From the NCBI GenBank assembly GCA_964401045.1, contig CAYNXB010000007.1, forward strand, positions 6,312 through 70,311: 64,000 nt of DNA. Reading direction: 5' to 3'. Shown here piece by piece: positions 17,930-26,324 of this stretch. The first letter of the stretch is position 1; every line of letters starts with the position of its first letter. Source of the stretch: CAYNXB01 sp964401045. GTDB taxonomy: Bacteria; Pseudomonadota; Alphaproteobacteria; Sphingomonadales; Sphingomonadaceae. The position numbers were made by a program, and so were the translations under genes. The notes under the pieces were generated by a model that did not search any database, was not told the origin of the DNA, and was given only the letters and a program-made list of their open reading frames with translations.

Positions 17930-18898
17930 GTGGCAGTCTACACCCATCTCGCGGCCGAGGAGCTGGCCGAGCTGATCGGCGAGTACAGCGTCGGCAGGCT
18001 CGTTTCGGCCAAGGGCATCGCCGAGGGCGTGTCGAACTCGAACTGGTTGGTCGAAACCACCGGCGGACGGTTCATCCTAACGCTCTACGAACGGCGGATC
18101 GAGACGCGCGACCTGCCGTTCTTCCTCGGCCTGCTCGATCATCTCTCGGCGACCGGTTGCCCGGTGCCGCGCACGATCCATGACCGCGCGGGTGCGGCCT
18201 GGCGCATGGTCGGCGACAAGGCCGGCGCGCTGATCGAGTTCCTTCCCGGGGTCTCGATCGAACGGCCGACGCCCGCGCAGGCCCGGGCGGTCGGAGCCGC
18301 GCTCGCCGGCATCCACCTCGGCGCGGCGGGCTTCGGCCACAGCCGCCGGAACGAGCTGGGACCGGCCGCATGGCGCGAACTGGCCGACGATTGCGGCGAT
18401 GAGGCGCTCGGCTCGATCGACCCTGGCTTGCCCGGGCTGGTCCGCGACGAGCTGGCGCTGTTCGCAGAACGCTGGCCCAGCGAACTTCCCGCCGGGGTGA
18501 TCCACGCCGACCTGTTCCCCGACAACGTGCTGATGCTCGGCGACGAGGTCTGCGGGCTGATCGACTTCTACTTCGCCTGCAACGACTTCCTCGCCTATGA
18601 CCTGGCCGTCACCCATGCCGCGTGGTGCTTCGACGGCGGCGATGTATTCCGGGCCGACGTGGCCGCCGCGCTGATGGCCGGTTACGAAGCTGTCCGCCCC
18701 TTGAGCGAGAGCGAGCGGGCCGCGCTGCCCCTGCTTGCGCGTGGTGCATCGATGCGGTTCCTGATGACCCGCGCCTATGACTGGCTGCACACCCCGGCAG
18801 ACGCGCTGGTGACCCGCAAGGACCCGCTGGCCTTCGCGCGGCGATTGTCCTTCTATCAGACACATGGCGGCGACGCCTTCAAAACCGGCGCGGATTGA
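17930..18898 (+). CDS. thrB: Homoserine kinase (ThrB, APH-fold type)
   Basis: Phosphorylates homoserine in threonine synthesis. This is the aminoglycoside-phosphotransferase-fold form (about 322 residues) common in alphaproteobacteria, not the GHMP type. The catalytic loop IHADLFPDNVLM (about 188-199) and the metal-binding GLIDFYFACNDFLAYDLA (about 206-223) are clear. The start is GTG at 17930, giving the family-typical VAVYTHLAAEEL. It sits between ispH and rnhA in a tight same-strand run. Confidence 0.92.
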   Translation: MAVYTHLAAEELAELIGEYSVGRLVSAKGIAEGVSNSNWLVETTGGRFILTLYERRIETRDLPFFLGLLDHLSATGCPVPRTIHDRAGAAWRMVGDKAGALIEFLPGVSIERPTPAQARAVGAALAGIHLGAAGFGHSRRNELGPAAWRELADDCGDEALGSIDPGLPGLVRDELALFAERWPSELPAGVIHADLFPDNVLMLGDEVCGLIDFYFACNDFLAYDLAVTHAAWCFDGGDVFRADVAAALMAGYEAVRPLSESERAALPLLARGASMRFLMTRAYDWLHTPADALVTRKDPLAFARRLSFYQTHGGDAFKTGAD

Positions 18899-18913
18899 GG
18901 CAATCCCCTGCGG

Positions 18914-19354
18914 ATGAAACGCGTCGAATTGTTCACCGATGGTGCCTGCAAGGGCAATCCCGGCCCCGGCGGCTGGGGCGCGCTGCTGCGCCTCGGCAAG
19001 CATGAGAAAGAGCTGTCGGGCGGCGAATCGGACACCACCAACAACCGCATGGAGATGACTGCGGTGATCCGCGGGCTAGAGGCGCTGATCGAGCCATGCG
19101 AAGTCGCGATCTACACCGACAGCCGCTATGTGATGGACGGCATGACCAAGTGGCTCGACGGCTGGCAGAAGCGCGGATGGATCAGCGCCAGCAAGCAGCC
19201 GGTCCGCAACAAGGACCTGTGGCACGAACTGATCGAGGCCGCGAGCAAGCACACCCTCGAATGGAACTGGGTGCGCGGGCACAACGGCCACCCGGAGAAC
19301 GAGCGGGTCGACCGCCTCGCATCCAATGCAGCGGAGGCTATCGCGAAGGGCTAG
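18914..19354 (+). CDS. rnhA: Ribonuclease HI
   Basis: Endonuclease that cuts RNA in RNA:DNA hybrids. The 146-residue protein shows the catalytic acidic residues in ELFTDGACKGNPG (Asp9), NNRMEMTAV (Glu47), IYTDSRYVMDG (Asp69) and NERVDRLAS (Asp near 133). The KRGWISASKQPVRNKDLW handle region is also present. It follows thrB by 15 bases and is followed by a long non-coding stretch. Confidence 0.96.
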   Translation: MKRVELFTDGACKGNPGPGGWGALLRLGKHEKELSGGESDTTNNRMEMTAVIRGLEALIEPCEVAIYTDSRYVMDGMTKWLDGWQKRGWISASKQPVRNKDLWHELIEAASKHTLEWNWVRGHNGHPENERVDRLASNAAEAIAKG

Positions 19355-19833
19355 TTATAGCCGCGCGAGTGACGGCGAACGGCATGTGAAGCGCTGTGAC
19401 CTTCCGGAGAAAACGGCGTTTTAATTCAGCTTGTTGGGTACTTTTCACCAGAGATCGCGTGTGACCTTTGGCGGGCAGGCCCCACGGCGCAATATCGACG
19501 ATCGAAAGAACCGGGTTTGGTTGACTCTAGCGATCTGCGAACGTGTAGGAAAATCCCGGTCCGTCGTAGCGTGTGCGAGATAGAAGCCTTGAAGTTCGTG
19601 TGTTGCTTGAGGGCCATCTGCGGTCTCCACATGCGGAACCTTGCGCGGTTTCTCACAGAGGACGCGAACTATTTCGACGAGGCGGCTAGTATTTCCGGGC
19701 AGAGCCCCTATCTTTGATCGGCTATAGTCGCAAATTGATGGTCTTCGGCGCTTTAGCGGCTCCAACTTCCTTCTCGCGCTTCTCCTAGCATCGGGGATCG
19801 CCTTTCGGTTTCCCCCTAAAGAAGGAATTTGAT
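19355..19833 (+). other. Long intergenic region, csp leader, lower GC
   Basis: These 479 bases between rnhA and the cold-shock gene hold no gene I can support. Base composition is visibly closer to even than in the neighbouring genes. Short open frames here (for example 19517-19717 plus and 19445-19765 minus) show no recognisable protein features or good ribosome sites. The 3' end carries the csp ribosome-binding site (AAGAAGGAA), preceded by pyrimidine-rich stretches. A long 5' untranslated leader, as in other csp mRNAs, is the simplest reading. Confidence 0.5.
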
Positions 19834-20040
19834 ATGCCGATCGGTACAGTGAAATTTTTCGACAACGCCAAGGGCTATGGCTTCATCACCAATGAAGCCG
19901 GGGGCAACGATGCCTTCGTCCATATTTCAGCGGTCCAGGCTGCCGGGATGACCACTCTCGATAAGGAGCAGCGTCTGTCCTACGCCCTCGAGAACGACCA
20001 GCGCGGCAAATCCAGCGCCGTGAATCTCGAAGCCGCCTAA
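19834..20040 (+). CDS. Cold-shock protein (CspA family)
   Basis: A single cold-shock domain of 68 residues that binds single-stranded nucleic acid. RNP1 is seen as KGYGFIT (residues 13-19) and RNP2 as DAFVHIS (about 27-33). The ATG at 19834 follows an AAGGAA ribosome site. It has a long upstream leader and is followed by a strong intrinsic terminator, so it is probably a monocistronic, post-transcriptionally controlled gene. Confidence 0.95.
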   Translation: MPIGTVKFFDNAKGYGFITNEAGGNDAFVHISAVQAAGMTTLDKEQRLSYALENDQRGKSSAVNLEAA

Positions 20041-20067
20041 CTCAACGACGATCTTGCTGAATGAATG

Positions 20068-20095
20068 GGACGGGTGCCAAGCGCCCGTCCTTTTT
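20068..20095 (+). terminator. Rho-independent terminator of the csp gene
   Basis: A GC-rich stem (GGACGGG paired with CCCGTCC, loop of nine bases that can pair further) is directly followed by TTTTT. It lies 27 bases after the csp stop, so it fits as its terminator. Confidence 0.85.
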
Positions 20096-20172
20096 CTTTG
20101 TCCGCTGCGCTGGTGTCGGCGAATATCCGCAATGGATTGTTAGCTGACGCAGCCAGCCAGACCCCACGGCTA

Positions 20173-21315
20173 TCAAATCCCAGTGCCGGGAGAATTTGTG
20201 CCAGCGCGCGTTTGAGCTCGGCCGAACCGGCCCGGCCCGTATCGGGCTGGATCGAGCGTGGACGTCATCGCATCGGGAGCGAGTCCAACCAACGACTGCG
20301 CCGCCATCCGTGCGGTGGCCGGGGCGGTCTGGATTCCCGCGCCGCCTTGGCCGGCGAACCAGAAGAACGCCGGATTTGTCGGGTCGCGGCCGATGACCGG
20401 CAGCCGGTCGGGCGCGAAGCTGCGCAGACCTGCCCAGCGATGCTCGACCGCTTCGACTTGCCAGTCGACCGCCTGCCCGAAACGATCCACGGCCTCTGCC
20501 ACGTCGATTTCCTCGGCGGCGGCATCGCACGGAGCGCTGGGGGTTTCGTCATGGGGGCTGACCCATAGGCGCCCGCTCTCGGGCTTGAAGTAGAAGCTGC
20601 CGGAGATGTCGAGCACCAGCGGCAGCCTATCGGGCGGCGCTGGTCGGGTGCGAAGCTGTGCGATCGTGCGCCGCAGCGGCGTTATGCCGAGCGGGCGCAG
20701 GCCGCTGCGCGTCGCGACCCGGTCCGCCCATGCACCGGCGGCATCGACCAGCGTGTCGCACGCCAGCGCCTCGCCGGTTTCGGTGGTCACTTGCCAGCGG
20801 CCGCCATCATGCCGCGCTTCGGCCAGCCGGGCCCGGCAACGCAGTTCCACGCCCGTCCGCTTCCCCTCGGCCAGATAGTGCGCGTGGAGCGCGGCGACGT
20901 CGATGTCGCGGCAATCCGGCTCCCACGCCGCTTCGCGCCATTGCGGGCGCAGGCCCGGTACGATCGCCTCGATCCGCCCGCGCCCGACACGTTCGACCCT
21001 CACGCCCGCCTCGGCATAGCGGGCAAGGAACGCGTCGAGCTTCGGACCGTCTTCCGCGCGAGCGAGATTGAGCGCGCCGCGCGGGCCGAGAAAGCCACGG
21101 TCCGCCAGCCACGGGCCCGAAGCGCTGGTCAGCGGCTGGACAAGGGGGCCTCCGTAGGTCTCCGCCCAGAAAGCCGCCGAACGGCCGGTGGCGTGGTAGC
21201 CCGGGCGCTCCTCGGCTTCGAGCAACGCCACCGAACAATGCGGCGCGAGCTCGGCCGCAAGGCTCGCGCCCGCCATTCCCGCGCCGACAATCGCGACATC
21301 GAACCGCGTGCTCAA
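20173..21315 (-). CDS. FAD-dependent oxidoreductase (DadA/glycine oxidase-like)
   Basis: A 380-residue flavoprotein of the DAO family. The N-terminal dinucleotide-binding motif DVAIVGAGMAGASLAAEL (about 5-22) is followed by a GYHATGRSAAFWAETYG segment. A C-terminal GRDPTNPAFFWFAGQGGAGI motif closes the FAD site. Such enzymes oxidise D-amino acids or other secondary amines, but the substrate is not deducible. The best start is TTG at 21315, overlapping the stop of the upstream hydrolase as TTGA; no ATG or GTG precedes the Rossmann motif in a sensible place. The frame continues upstream only as a shadow of the hydrolase gene. Confidence 0.83.
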   Translation of the reverse strand: MSTRFDVAIVGAGMAGASLAAELAPHCSVALLEAEERPGYHATGRSAAFWAETYGGPLVQPLTSASGPWLADRGFLGPRGALNLARAEDGPKLDAFLARYAEAGVRVERVGRGRIEAIVPGLRPQWREAAWEPDCRDIDVAALHAHYLAEGKRTGVELRCRARLAEARHDGGRWQVTTETGEALACDTLVDAAGAWADRVATRSGLRPLGITPLRRTIAQLRTRPAPPDRLPLVLDISGSFYFKPESGRLWVSPHDETPSAPCDAAAEEIDVAEAVDRFGQAVDWQVEAVEHRWAGLRSFAPDRLPVIGRDPTNPAFFWFAGQGGAGIQTAPATARMAAQSLVGLAPDAMTSTLDPARYGPGRFGRAQTRAGTNSPGTGI

Positions 21316-22277
21316 GCGCGCTCGTCCTTTGGCCCCACTCGATCGAGGAACCTGTCGATCCCGGCGAGAGCGCGGTCGCGCACCGCGTCGACTTCGCGCA
21401 GGATTTCGTGGTGCGCCTCTTTTCCGAAGCGCAGCACTTCGCCGCGCGGGATGCGCGCCATCGCCCGCTCGATCGCGCGCGGGCTTACGAGCTTGTCGTT
21501 GCTGGTGGTGATCGTGAACACCGGGATCGCTATTGCCTCCAGCGCGCCGGGCCGTTCGAGCAGGCTGTTGGAAGCGAATGCGCGCTCGACCCAACCCCAG
21601 CTCCCCGGCCCCATCTTCAGTTCGGGCCGGTGCTCGCGCCACCACAGCTCGTCGGCGTAGCGGTCCTCATCGTGGGTCAGCAGCCGCTGGCGGTTGACCG
21701 GGACTTCGCCCGGCTTCTCGCTCCATTTCCATGCAGGCCGGCGCGGATCGCCGAGCTTGGTCATCCACCGCGCAAGCGAATGCATGAACTGGCGCGGCAG
21801 CACGCCAATGAAGCCGAGCATCGGCGCGGACAGCACCAGCGCATCGGGCGCGACCGCCTTCTCCGCCACCGCGCGCAACGCCAGGTGCCCGCCCATCGAA
21901 TGCCCGGCAAGCACGTGCGGGCCGGGATTGGCCTTCACCCAACCGGGCCAATAGGCCGCGAGGTCCGAGATCCAGACGCCGAAATCGCTCACATGCCCGG
22001 TCACCGGATCGGCGCCGAGGCGGCCCGAACCGGCCTGCCCGCGCCAGTCGATCGCGCTCACCTGCCAGCCCTGCCGGCGCCAGTGCTCGAGCGTCTCGGC
22101 GTACTTCTCGTAATAGTCGCCGCGCCCGGGAAGGAACAGGATCGAACCGCGGGCCGCCCCCTCCGGAGGGGTCCAGCGGATCTGCCTGATCGGATAGCCG
22201 TCTGGCGCGTGCCACAGGCTCTCGATCGCCCCGGCCGGGATCGCACGGCGGTCGAAATCGCTCGCGTTAGGGCTAAT
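21312..22277 (-). CDS. Alpha/beta hydrolase, lysophospholipase (PldB)-like
   Basis: A serine hydrolase with a nucleophile elbow in VLAGHSMGGHLAL, a PGRGDYYEKYAET loop near the N terminus and a late Asp/His pair (TTSNDKL and KEAHHEIL), as in lysophospholipase L2-like enzymes. The frame is open to an ATG at 22409, but that start would be antisense to the first codons of cpaA. A perfect AAGGAGG ribosome site (minus strand, 22289-22283) lies five bases before an ATT codon at 22277, giving 321 residues, the usual size. I therefore list ATT as a possible non-canonical start; ATG 22409 is the fallback. Its stop overlaps the TTG of the oxidase gene. Confidence 0.78.
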   Translation of the reverse strand: MSPNASDFDRRAIPAGAIESLWHAPDGYPIRQIRWTPPEGAARGSILFLPGRGDYYEKYAETLEHWRRQGWQVSAIDWRGQAGSGRLGADPVTGHVSDFGVWISDLAAYWPGWVKANPGPHVLAGHSMGGHLALRAVAEKAVAPDALVLSAPMLGFIGVLPRQFMHSLARWMTKLGDPRRPAWKWSEKPGEVPVNRQRLLTHDEDRYADELWWREHRPELKMGPGSWGWVERAFASNSLLERPGALEAIAIPVFTITTSNDKLVSPRAIERAMARIPRGEVLRFGKEAHHEILREVDAVRDRALAGIDRFLDRVGPKDERA

Positions 22278-22375
22278 GCCGGCCTCCTTGCCGTGGTTAC
22301 TTTTTAGTAAGCCCTGACAGCTAGGACTGCATCCCGGGACTCGTTGAATCTTTGGGGCAGACCGTGTCGGCAACC

Positions 22376-22858
22376 ATGTTTCAGTATGCGCTGCTTGGCG
22401 CCTTGGCAATTGCGCTGCTGTGGGCCGCTTTCAGCGACTTGCGCGAGCGCACCATCGCCAACTGGCTCAACGCCGCGATCGCGCTCGGCGCGCCGCTGTT
22501 CTGGTGGGCCGCGGGCCTCGCGCTGTGGCCCGATGTCGCGCTCCAGCTCGGAATAGCGCTCGCCGCCTTCGCGCTGCTCGCCGGCCTGTTCGCACTCGGC
22601 GCGATGGGCGGCGGCGACGTCAAGCTCCTGACCGCGCTGGCGCTGTGGATTCCGCCCCTGCTGTTCGTGCAGCTACTGATCGTCATGGCGCTGGTCGGCG
22701 GCGTGCTCACCATCCTGTTCAGCGCATGGCACATCGCGCGCCGCCGCCGTGAACGGCTGGCGATCCCATACGGCCTCGCGATCGCGTTCGGCGGCCTGTG
22801 GGTTCTCGGCACCAACTACTGGCCCGCAGCCGGCGCGCTCCCCGGCCTGGCTGGGTGA
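22376..22858 (+). CDS. cpaA: Prepilin peptidase CpaA (A24 family)
   Basis: Membrane aspartyl protease that removes leader peptides from Flp-type prepilins. The 160-residue protein is almost entirely hydrophobic segments. The two catalytic aspartates are in FSDLRERTIANWLN (about residue 21) and the GxGD motif GGGDVKLLTAL (about 84). I list the ATG at 22376; an in-frame GTG (22364) or TTG (22352) just upstream would add four or eight residues. It heads the Tad gene run, but no pilin gene precedes it. Confidence 0.87.
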   Translation: MFQYALLGALAIALLWAAFSDLRERTIANWLNAAIALGAPLFWWAAGLALWPDVALQLGIALAAFALLAGLFALGAMGGGDVKLLTALALWIPPLLFVQLLIVMALVGGVLTILFSAWHIARRRRERLAIPYGLAIAFGGLWVLGTNYWPAAGALPGLAG

Positions 22859-22930
22859 ACCCGATTTTAACCACTGCGGTCGTAACGCCGCATCTCTGCT
22901 TGGTAGGGCATCAAAAGGGCTCGACGCATC

Positions 22931-23995
22931 ATGGACCGTAAGAAACTTCTCCTCCTGCTCGGCGCGCTGGTCATTGCGATCGGCACCGCCATGATGGCAC
23001 GGAGCATGTTCGCCGGGGCCGCCACGCCAGAGGCGCAGGCTGTGGTGGTCGAACCCGAAGGGCCCAAGGTGCTCGTCGCCCAGCGCGGCCTTCCGATCGG
23101 CACGATCATCACCGCCGATTCGGTGGCGTACCAGAACTGGCCCAAGGAAATGGTCCAGGACGCCTACTTCATCGATGGCGAGGCCGACATGAGCAAGCTG
23201 CTCGGCACCGTCGTCCGCAATGCGATCACCGCCGGAGAGCCTATCACCCGCGGCGCGCTCGTCTCGCCGGGCGACCGCGGCTTCCTTGCCGCCGCCCTGG
23301 GGCCCGGCATGCGCGCGGTCACCATTCCAGTGTCGGCCAAGACCGGCGTCGGCGGCTTCGTGTTTCCGGGCGACCATGTCGACCTGATGCTGACGCAGAC
23401 CGTCAAGGGTGACGAAGGCGCTCCGCTCAAGGCCGCCGAAACGATCCTGCGCAACATCCGCGTGCTCGCCACCGATCAGTCCACCGACAGCGAAACCGTC
23501 GATGGCAAGACCGTCGTGCGCACCTTCCGCACCGTCACCCTCGAAGTGACGCCCAAGATCGCCGAGAAGGTCTCGGTCGCACAGACCATCGGCACGCTCA
23601 GCCTGTCGCTGCGCTCGATCGCCGACAACCAGAGCGATCTCGAAAAGGCGATCGCTTCGGGTGAAGTCGATGTGCCGGAAGGCGCGAGCAAGGAAGAGGA
23701 AGAGAAGCTGCTGCGCTCGGCGTTGAACCGTCCGATCGACGGCCCGACTTCGTACGTCACCGGCGGCCAGGTCTCGCGCTTCCAGCGCAGCACGATGCCG
23801 CTTTCCGGCGTCGAGAGCGCCCGTCAGGTCGCGACCAGCGTCGTCAATTCCTACAGCGGTGACGTTTCCGCGACCGTGGCGATCCCGCGCGGCCCTGTGG
23901 TTCGCGTCACCCGCGGCAAGGACACCGAAGCCGTGCCCGTCTCCGGCAGCAGCACCCGCGTGCTGTCGCCGCAAACCAGCGCCCGGAACAAGTAA
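22931..23995 (+). CDS. cpaB: Flp pilus assembly protein CpaB (RcpC)
   Basis: Periplasmic, membrane-anchored component of the Tad secretion system. An N-terminal signal anchor (about 5-26) precedes an SAF domain (about 45-110, with LPIGTIITADSV). The RcpC/CpaB core follows, with GFVFPGDHVDLMLTQTV (about 141-157). Length of 354 residues is somewhat above the family average because of a Ser/Gly-rich C terminus. The stop is two bases before an in-frame ATG of the cpaC frame. Confidence 0.92.
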   Translation: MDRKKLLLLLGALVIAIGTAMMARSMFAGAATPEAQAVVVEPEGPKVLVAQRGLPIGTIITADSVAYQNWPKEMVQDAYFIDGEADMSKLLGTVVRNAITAGEPITRGALVSPGDRGFLAAALGPGMRAVTIPVSAKTGVGGFVFPGDHVDLMLTQTVKGDEGAPLKAAETILRNIRVLATDQSTDSETVDGKTVVRTFRTVTLEVTPKIAEKVSVAQTIGTLSLSLRSIADNQSDLEKAIASGEVDVPEGASKEEEEKLLRSALNRPIDGPTSYVTGGQVSRFQRSTMPLSGVESARQVATSVVNSYSGDVSATVAIPRGPVVRVTRGKDTEAVPVSGSSTRVLSPQTSARNK

Positions 23996-24066
23996 TCATG
24001 ACCATCGGGGACATCATCGCCATCCGCACCGTCGCGGCCAAGCGTAGCCACACAAGGGGCAAGACC

Positions 24067-25650
24067 ATGAATCGCCGCCTTACCGCCACTCTGCTGGGCG
24101 CGGCCTGTGCCGTGCTGCCGCTGGCCGCAATGCCCGCGGCCCCGGCCAACGCCCAGACGGTGTTGCGCCCGGCGCAGGACATCGTGCTGTCGATCGGGCG
24201 CGGCCAGCTCGTCACCGTGCCGGGTTCGATGAGCGACGTGTTCGTCGCCAACGATTCGATCGCAGACGTGCAGGTCAAGTCGGCCCGCCAGCTCTACGTG
24301 TTCGGCAAGGCGGGCGGCGAGACCACGCTCTACGCCAGCAACGCCGCCGGCGACGTGGTGTGGTCTGCCAACATCCGCGTGGGTTCGAACATCGACAGCG
24401 TCGATCAGATGCTGGGGCTGGCGATGCCCGACGCGAAGATCGCGGTCACGACCATGGGGACCAACACCGTGCTGTTGACCGGCACCGTCGCTGCGCCGGA
24501 AGACGCCGCCGAGGCCGAGCGCCTGGTGAAGGCGTTCGTCGGCGATAGCTCCAACGTGATCAGCCGCCTCAAGATGGCAACCCCGCTGCAGGTGAACCTG
24601 CGCGTGCGCTTCGCCGAGGTCAGCCGTTCGCTGGTCCGTGCGCTCGGCGTCAACCTCACCTCGGGTGACTCGACGAGCGGCATCCAGTTCGGTGTCGGCC
24701 AGGGAAAGAACTTCTTCAATACGTTCCGCCCCAACACCTACCCCGGCGCCTCGGTCACCGGCGTCGGCAACCAGCCGAAGCTCTACATTCCCGACGTCAA
24801 CAGCCCGGGCAAGTTCGTCGAGGTCAACGGGACCAGCGTCAATAACATCGCCAACGGGACGACCCTCGCCCTGGCAGGCAAGCTGCTCGGTCTCGACTTG
24901 CTCGGCGCGCTCGACCTTGCCGAGACCGACGGGCTCGTCACCACGCTGGCGCAACCGAACCTGACCGCGCTTTCGGGCGAAACCGCCGACTTCCTCGCCG
25001 GCGGCGAATTCCCGATCCCGATGAGCCAGGGCCTCGGCAGCACCTCGGTCGAATACAAGAAGTACGGCGTCAGCCTTGCTTACACGCCGACGGTGCTCTC
25101 CAACGGGCGGATCTCGCTCCGCGTGCGGCCCGAGGTATCCGAGCTCTCCACCCAGGGCGCGGTGGTGCTCGACAACTTCACCATTCCGGCGCTGACCGTG
25201 CGCCGCGCCGAGACGACGATCGAACTCGGCTCCGGCCAGAGCTTCATGATCGCCGGGCTGCTCAGCAACAACGCGCAGAGCGCGATCAACAAGGCCCCCG
25301 GCGTCGGCGACCTGCCGATCCTGGGCAACCTGTTCAAGTCGACCAGCTTCCAGAAAGGCCAGACCGAACTGGTGATCGTGGTCACGCCGTATCTGGTCAA
25401 CCCGGTCGACGACAAAGACATCGTCCTGCCCACCGACGGGTTCCGCGCTCCCAACGCGTTCCAGCAATTGCTCGGCGTCGAGAATGACGGCGTCAATGGC
25501 GGTACGCGGCCAAAGCCGACCGCGGTCGGCCAGGGCGCCGAAGCGCCGAGGGTCGGGGTTGCCGAACAACCGACAGACGATCGCGATCGCCAGAACGTCC
25601 AGGCGCGTGCCGAGGCCGCCCCGGTGGCGCCCGGCTTCAGCCTCAAGTGA
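24067..25650 (+). CDS. cpaC: Tad pilus secretin CpaC (RcpA)
   Basis: Outer-membrane secretin channel for the Flp/Tad pilus. A signal peptide (MNRRLTATLLGAACAVL) leads into an N-terminal pilus-formation domain (VLSIGRGQLVTVPGSMSDV). A BON-like segment follows, then the secretin core with the GEFPIPMSQG and VGDLPILGNLFKST motifs (about 315-430). I chose the ATG at 24067, which follows AAGGGGC; the frame also opens at 23998 but that extension lacks signal-peptide features. The 527-residue length is normal for CpaC. Confidence 0.93.
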   Translation: MNRRLTATLLGAACAVLPLAAMPAAPANAQTVLRPAQDIVLSIGRGQLVTVPGSMSDVFVANDSIADVQVKSARQLYVFGKAGGETTLYASNAAGDVVWSANIRVGSNIDSVDQMLGLAMPDAKIAVTTMGTNTVLLTGTVAAPEDAAEAERLVKAFVGDSSNVISRLKMATPLQVNLRVRFAEVSRSLVRALGVNLTSGDSTSGIQFGVGQGKNFFNTFRPNTYPGASVTGVGNQPKLYIPDVNSPGKFVEVNGTSVNNIANGTTLALAGKLLGLDLLGALDLAETDGLVTTLAQPNLTALSGETADFLAGGEFPIPMSQGLGSTSVEYKKYGVSLAYTPTVLSNGRISLRVRPEVSELSTQGAVVLDNFTIPALTVRRAETTIELGSGQSFMIAGLLSNNAQSAINKAPGVGDLPILGNLFKSTSFQKGQTELVIVVTPYLVNPVDDKDIVLPTDGFRAPNAFQQLLGVENDGVNGGTRPKPTAVGQGAEAPRVGVAEQPTDDRDRQNVQARAEAAPVAPGFSLK

Positions 25651-25664
25651 GAAAGGTGCCTGAG

Positions 25665-26324
25665 ATGTCCATCCGCATGAAACGACCGCTCGCCGCAGCA
25701 GTCGCCCTTTCGCTCGGGCTGTCGCTCGCCGCGTGTGGCGGCGTGGAGAACAACCGCGGGCTCGAGAGCGTCAAGCAGCCGGTGGTCGAGCGCCAGAACT
25801 ACACGCTCGACGTCAACACCGGCGCGGGCGGGCTGCCGATCCCCGAACAGCGCCGCCTTGCCGACTGGTTCGATTCGCTCGACCTCAAGTACGGCGACCG
25901 CATCTCGATCGACGATCCGCTGGACAGCGGCGCGACGCGCGAAGCCGTTGCCGCGATCGCGGGCCGCCACGGCCTGCTGATCAGCGACGGCGCACCGGTC
26001 ACCGAAGGCTTCGTCGATCCGGGTTCGGCACGCGTCGTCGTCACCCGCAGCCACGCCTACGTACCCGGCTGCCCCGACTGGTCGGGCCGGATGACCTCGA
26101 CCCTCAACAACGAAACCAGCTCCGGCTTCGGATGCGCGGTCAACAGCAACCTGGCCGCGATGATCGCGAATCCGGAGCACCTGCTGCACGGCGCGACCGG
26201 CACCGGCGAAACGGTTGTGATGAGCGCCAACAAGGCGATCGACAGCTATCGTGAGCGGAAGCCAACCGGTGAAGGCGGCCTGTCGACAACGTCCAGCCAG
26301 AGCGCCGGCGCAGGAGGAAACTGA
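25665..26324 (+). CDS. cpaD: Pilus assembly lipoprotein CpaD
   Basis: Outer-membrane lipoprotein that supports the Tad secretin. It has a signal peptide with lipobox LAAC and the CpaD core: QNYTLDVNTG at the start and CPDWSGRM plus FGCAVNSNLAAMIANPEHLL in the C-terminal half. About 219 residues, as usual. The ATG at 25665 follows GAAAGGTG; a GTG at 25647 overlapping cpaC is an alternative. The stop overlaps the cpaE ATG (TGATG). Confidence 0.9.
   Translation: MSIRMKRPLAAAVALSLGLSLAACGGVENNRGLESVKQPVVERQNYTLDVNTGAGGLPIPEQRRLADWFDSLDLKYGDRISIDDPLDSGATREAVAAIAGRHGLLISDGAPVTEGFVDPGSARVVVTRSHAYVPGCPDWSGRMTSTLNNETSSGFGCAVNSNLAAMIANPEHLLHGATGTGETVVMSANKAIDSYRERKPTGEGGLSTTSSQSAGAGGN

Noticed and set aside
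19517..19717. Small open frame in the csp leader
   Set aside because: No ribosome site and no recognisable features; length is expected by chance.
22297..22310. TTACTTTTTAGTAA, short dyad near cpaA
   Set aside because: Five-base arms in an AT-rich spot; too weak to call an operator.
23851..25569. Long minus-strand open frame opposite cpaB/cpaC
   Set aside because: Antisense shadow of the secretin gene; no protein features and no ribosome site.
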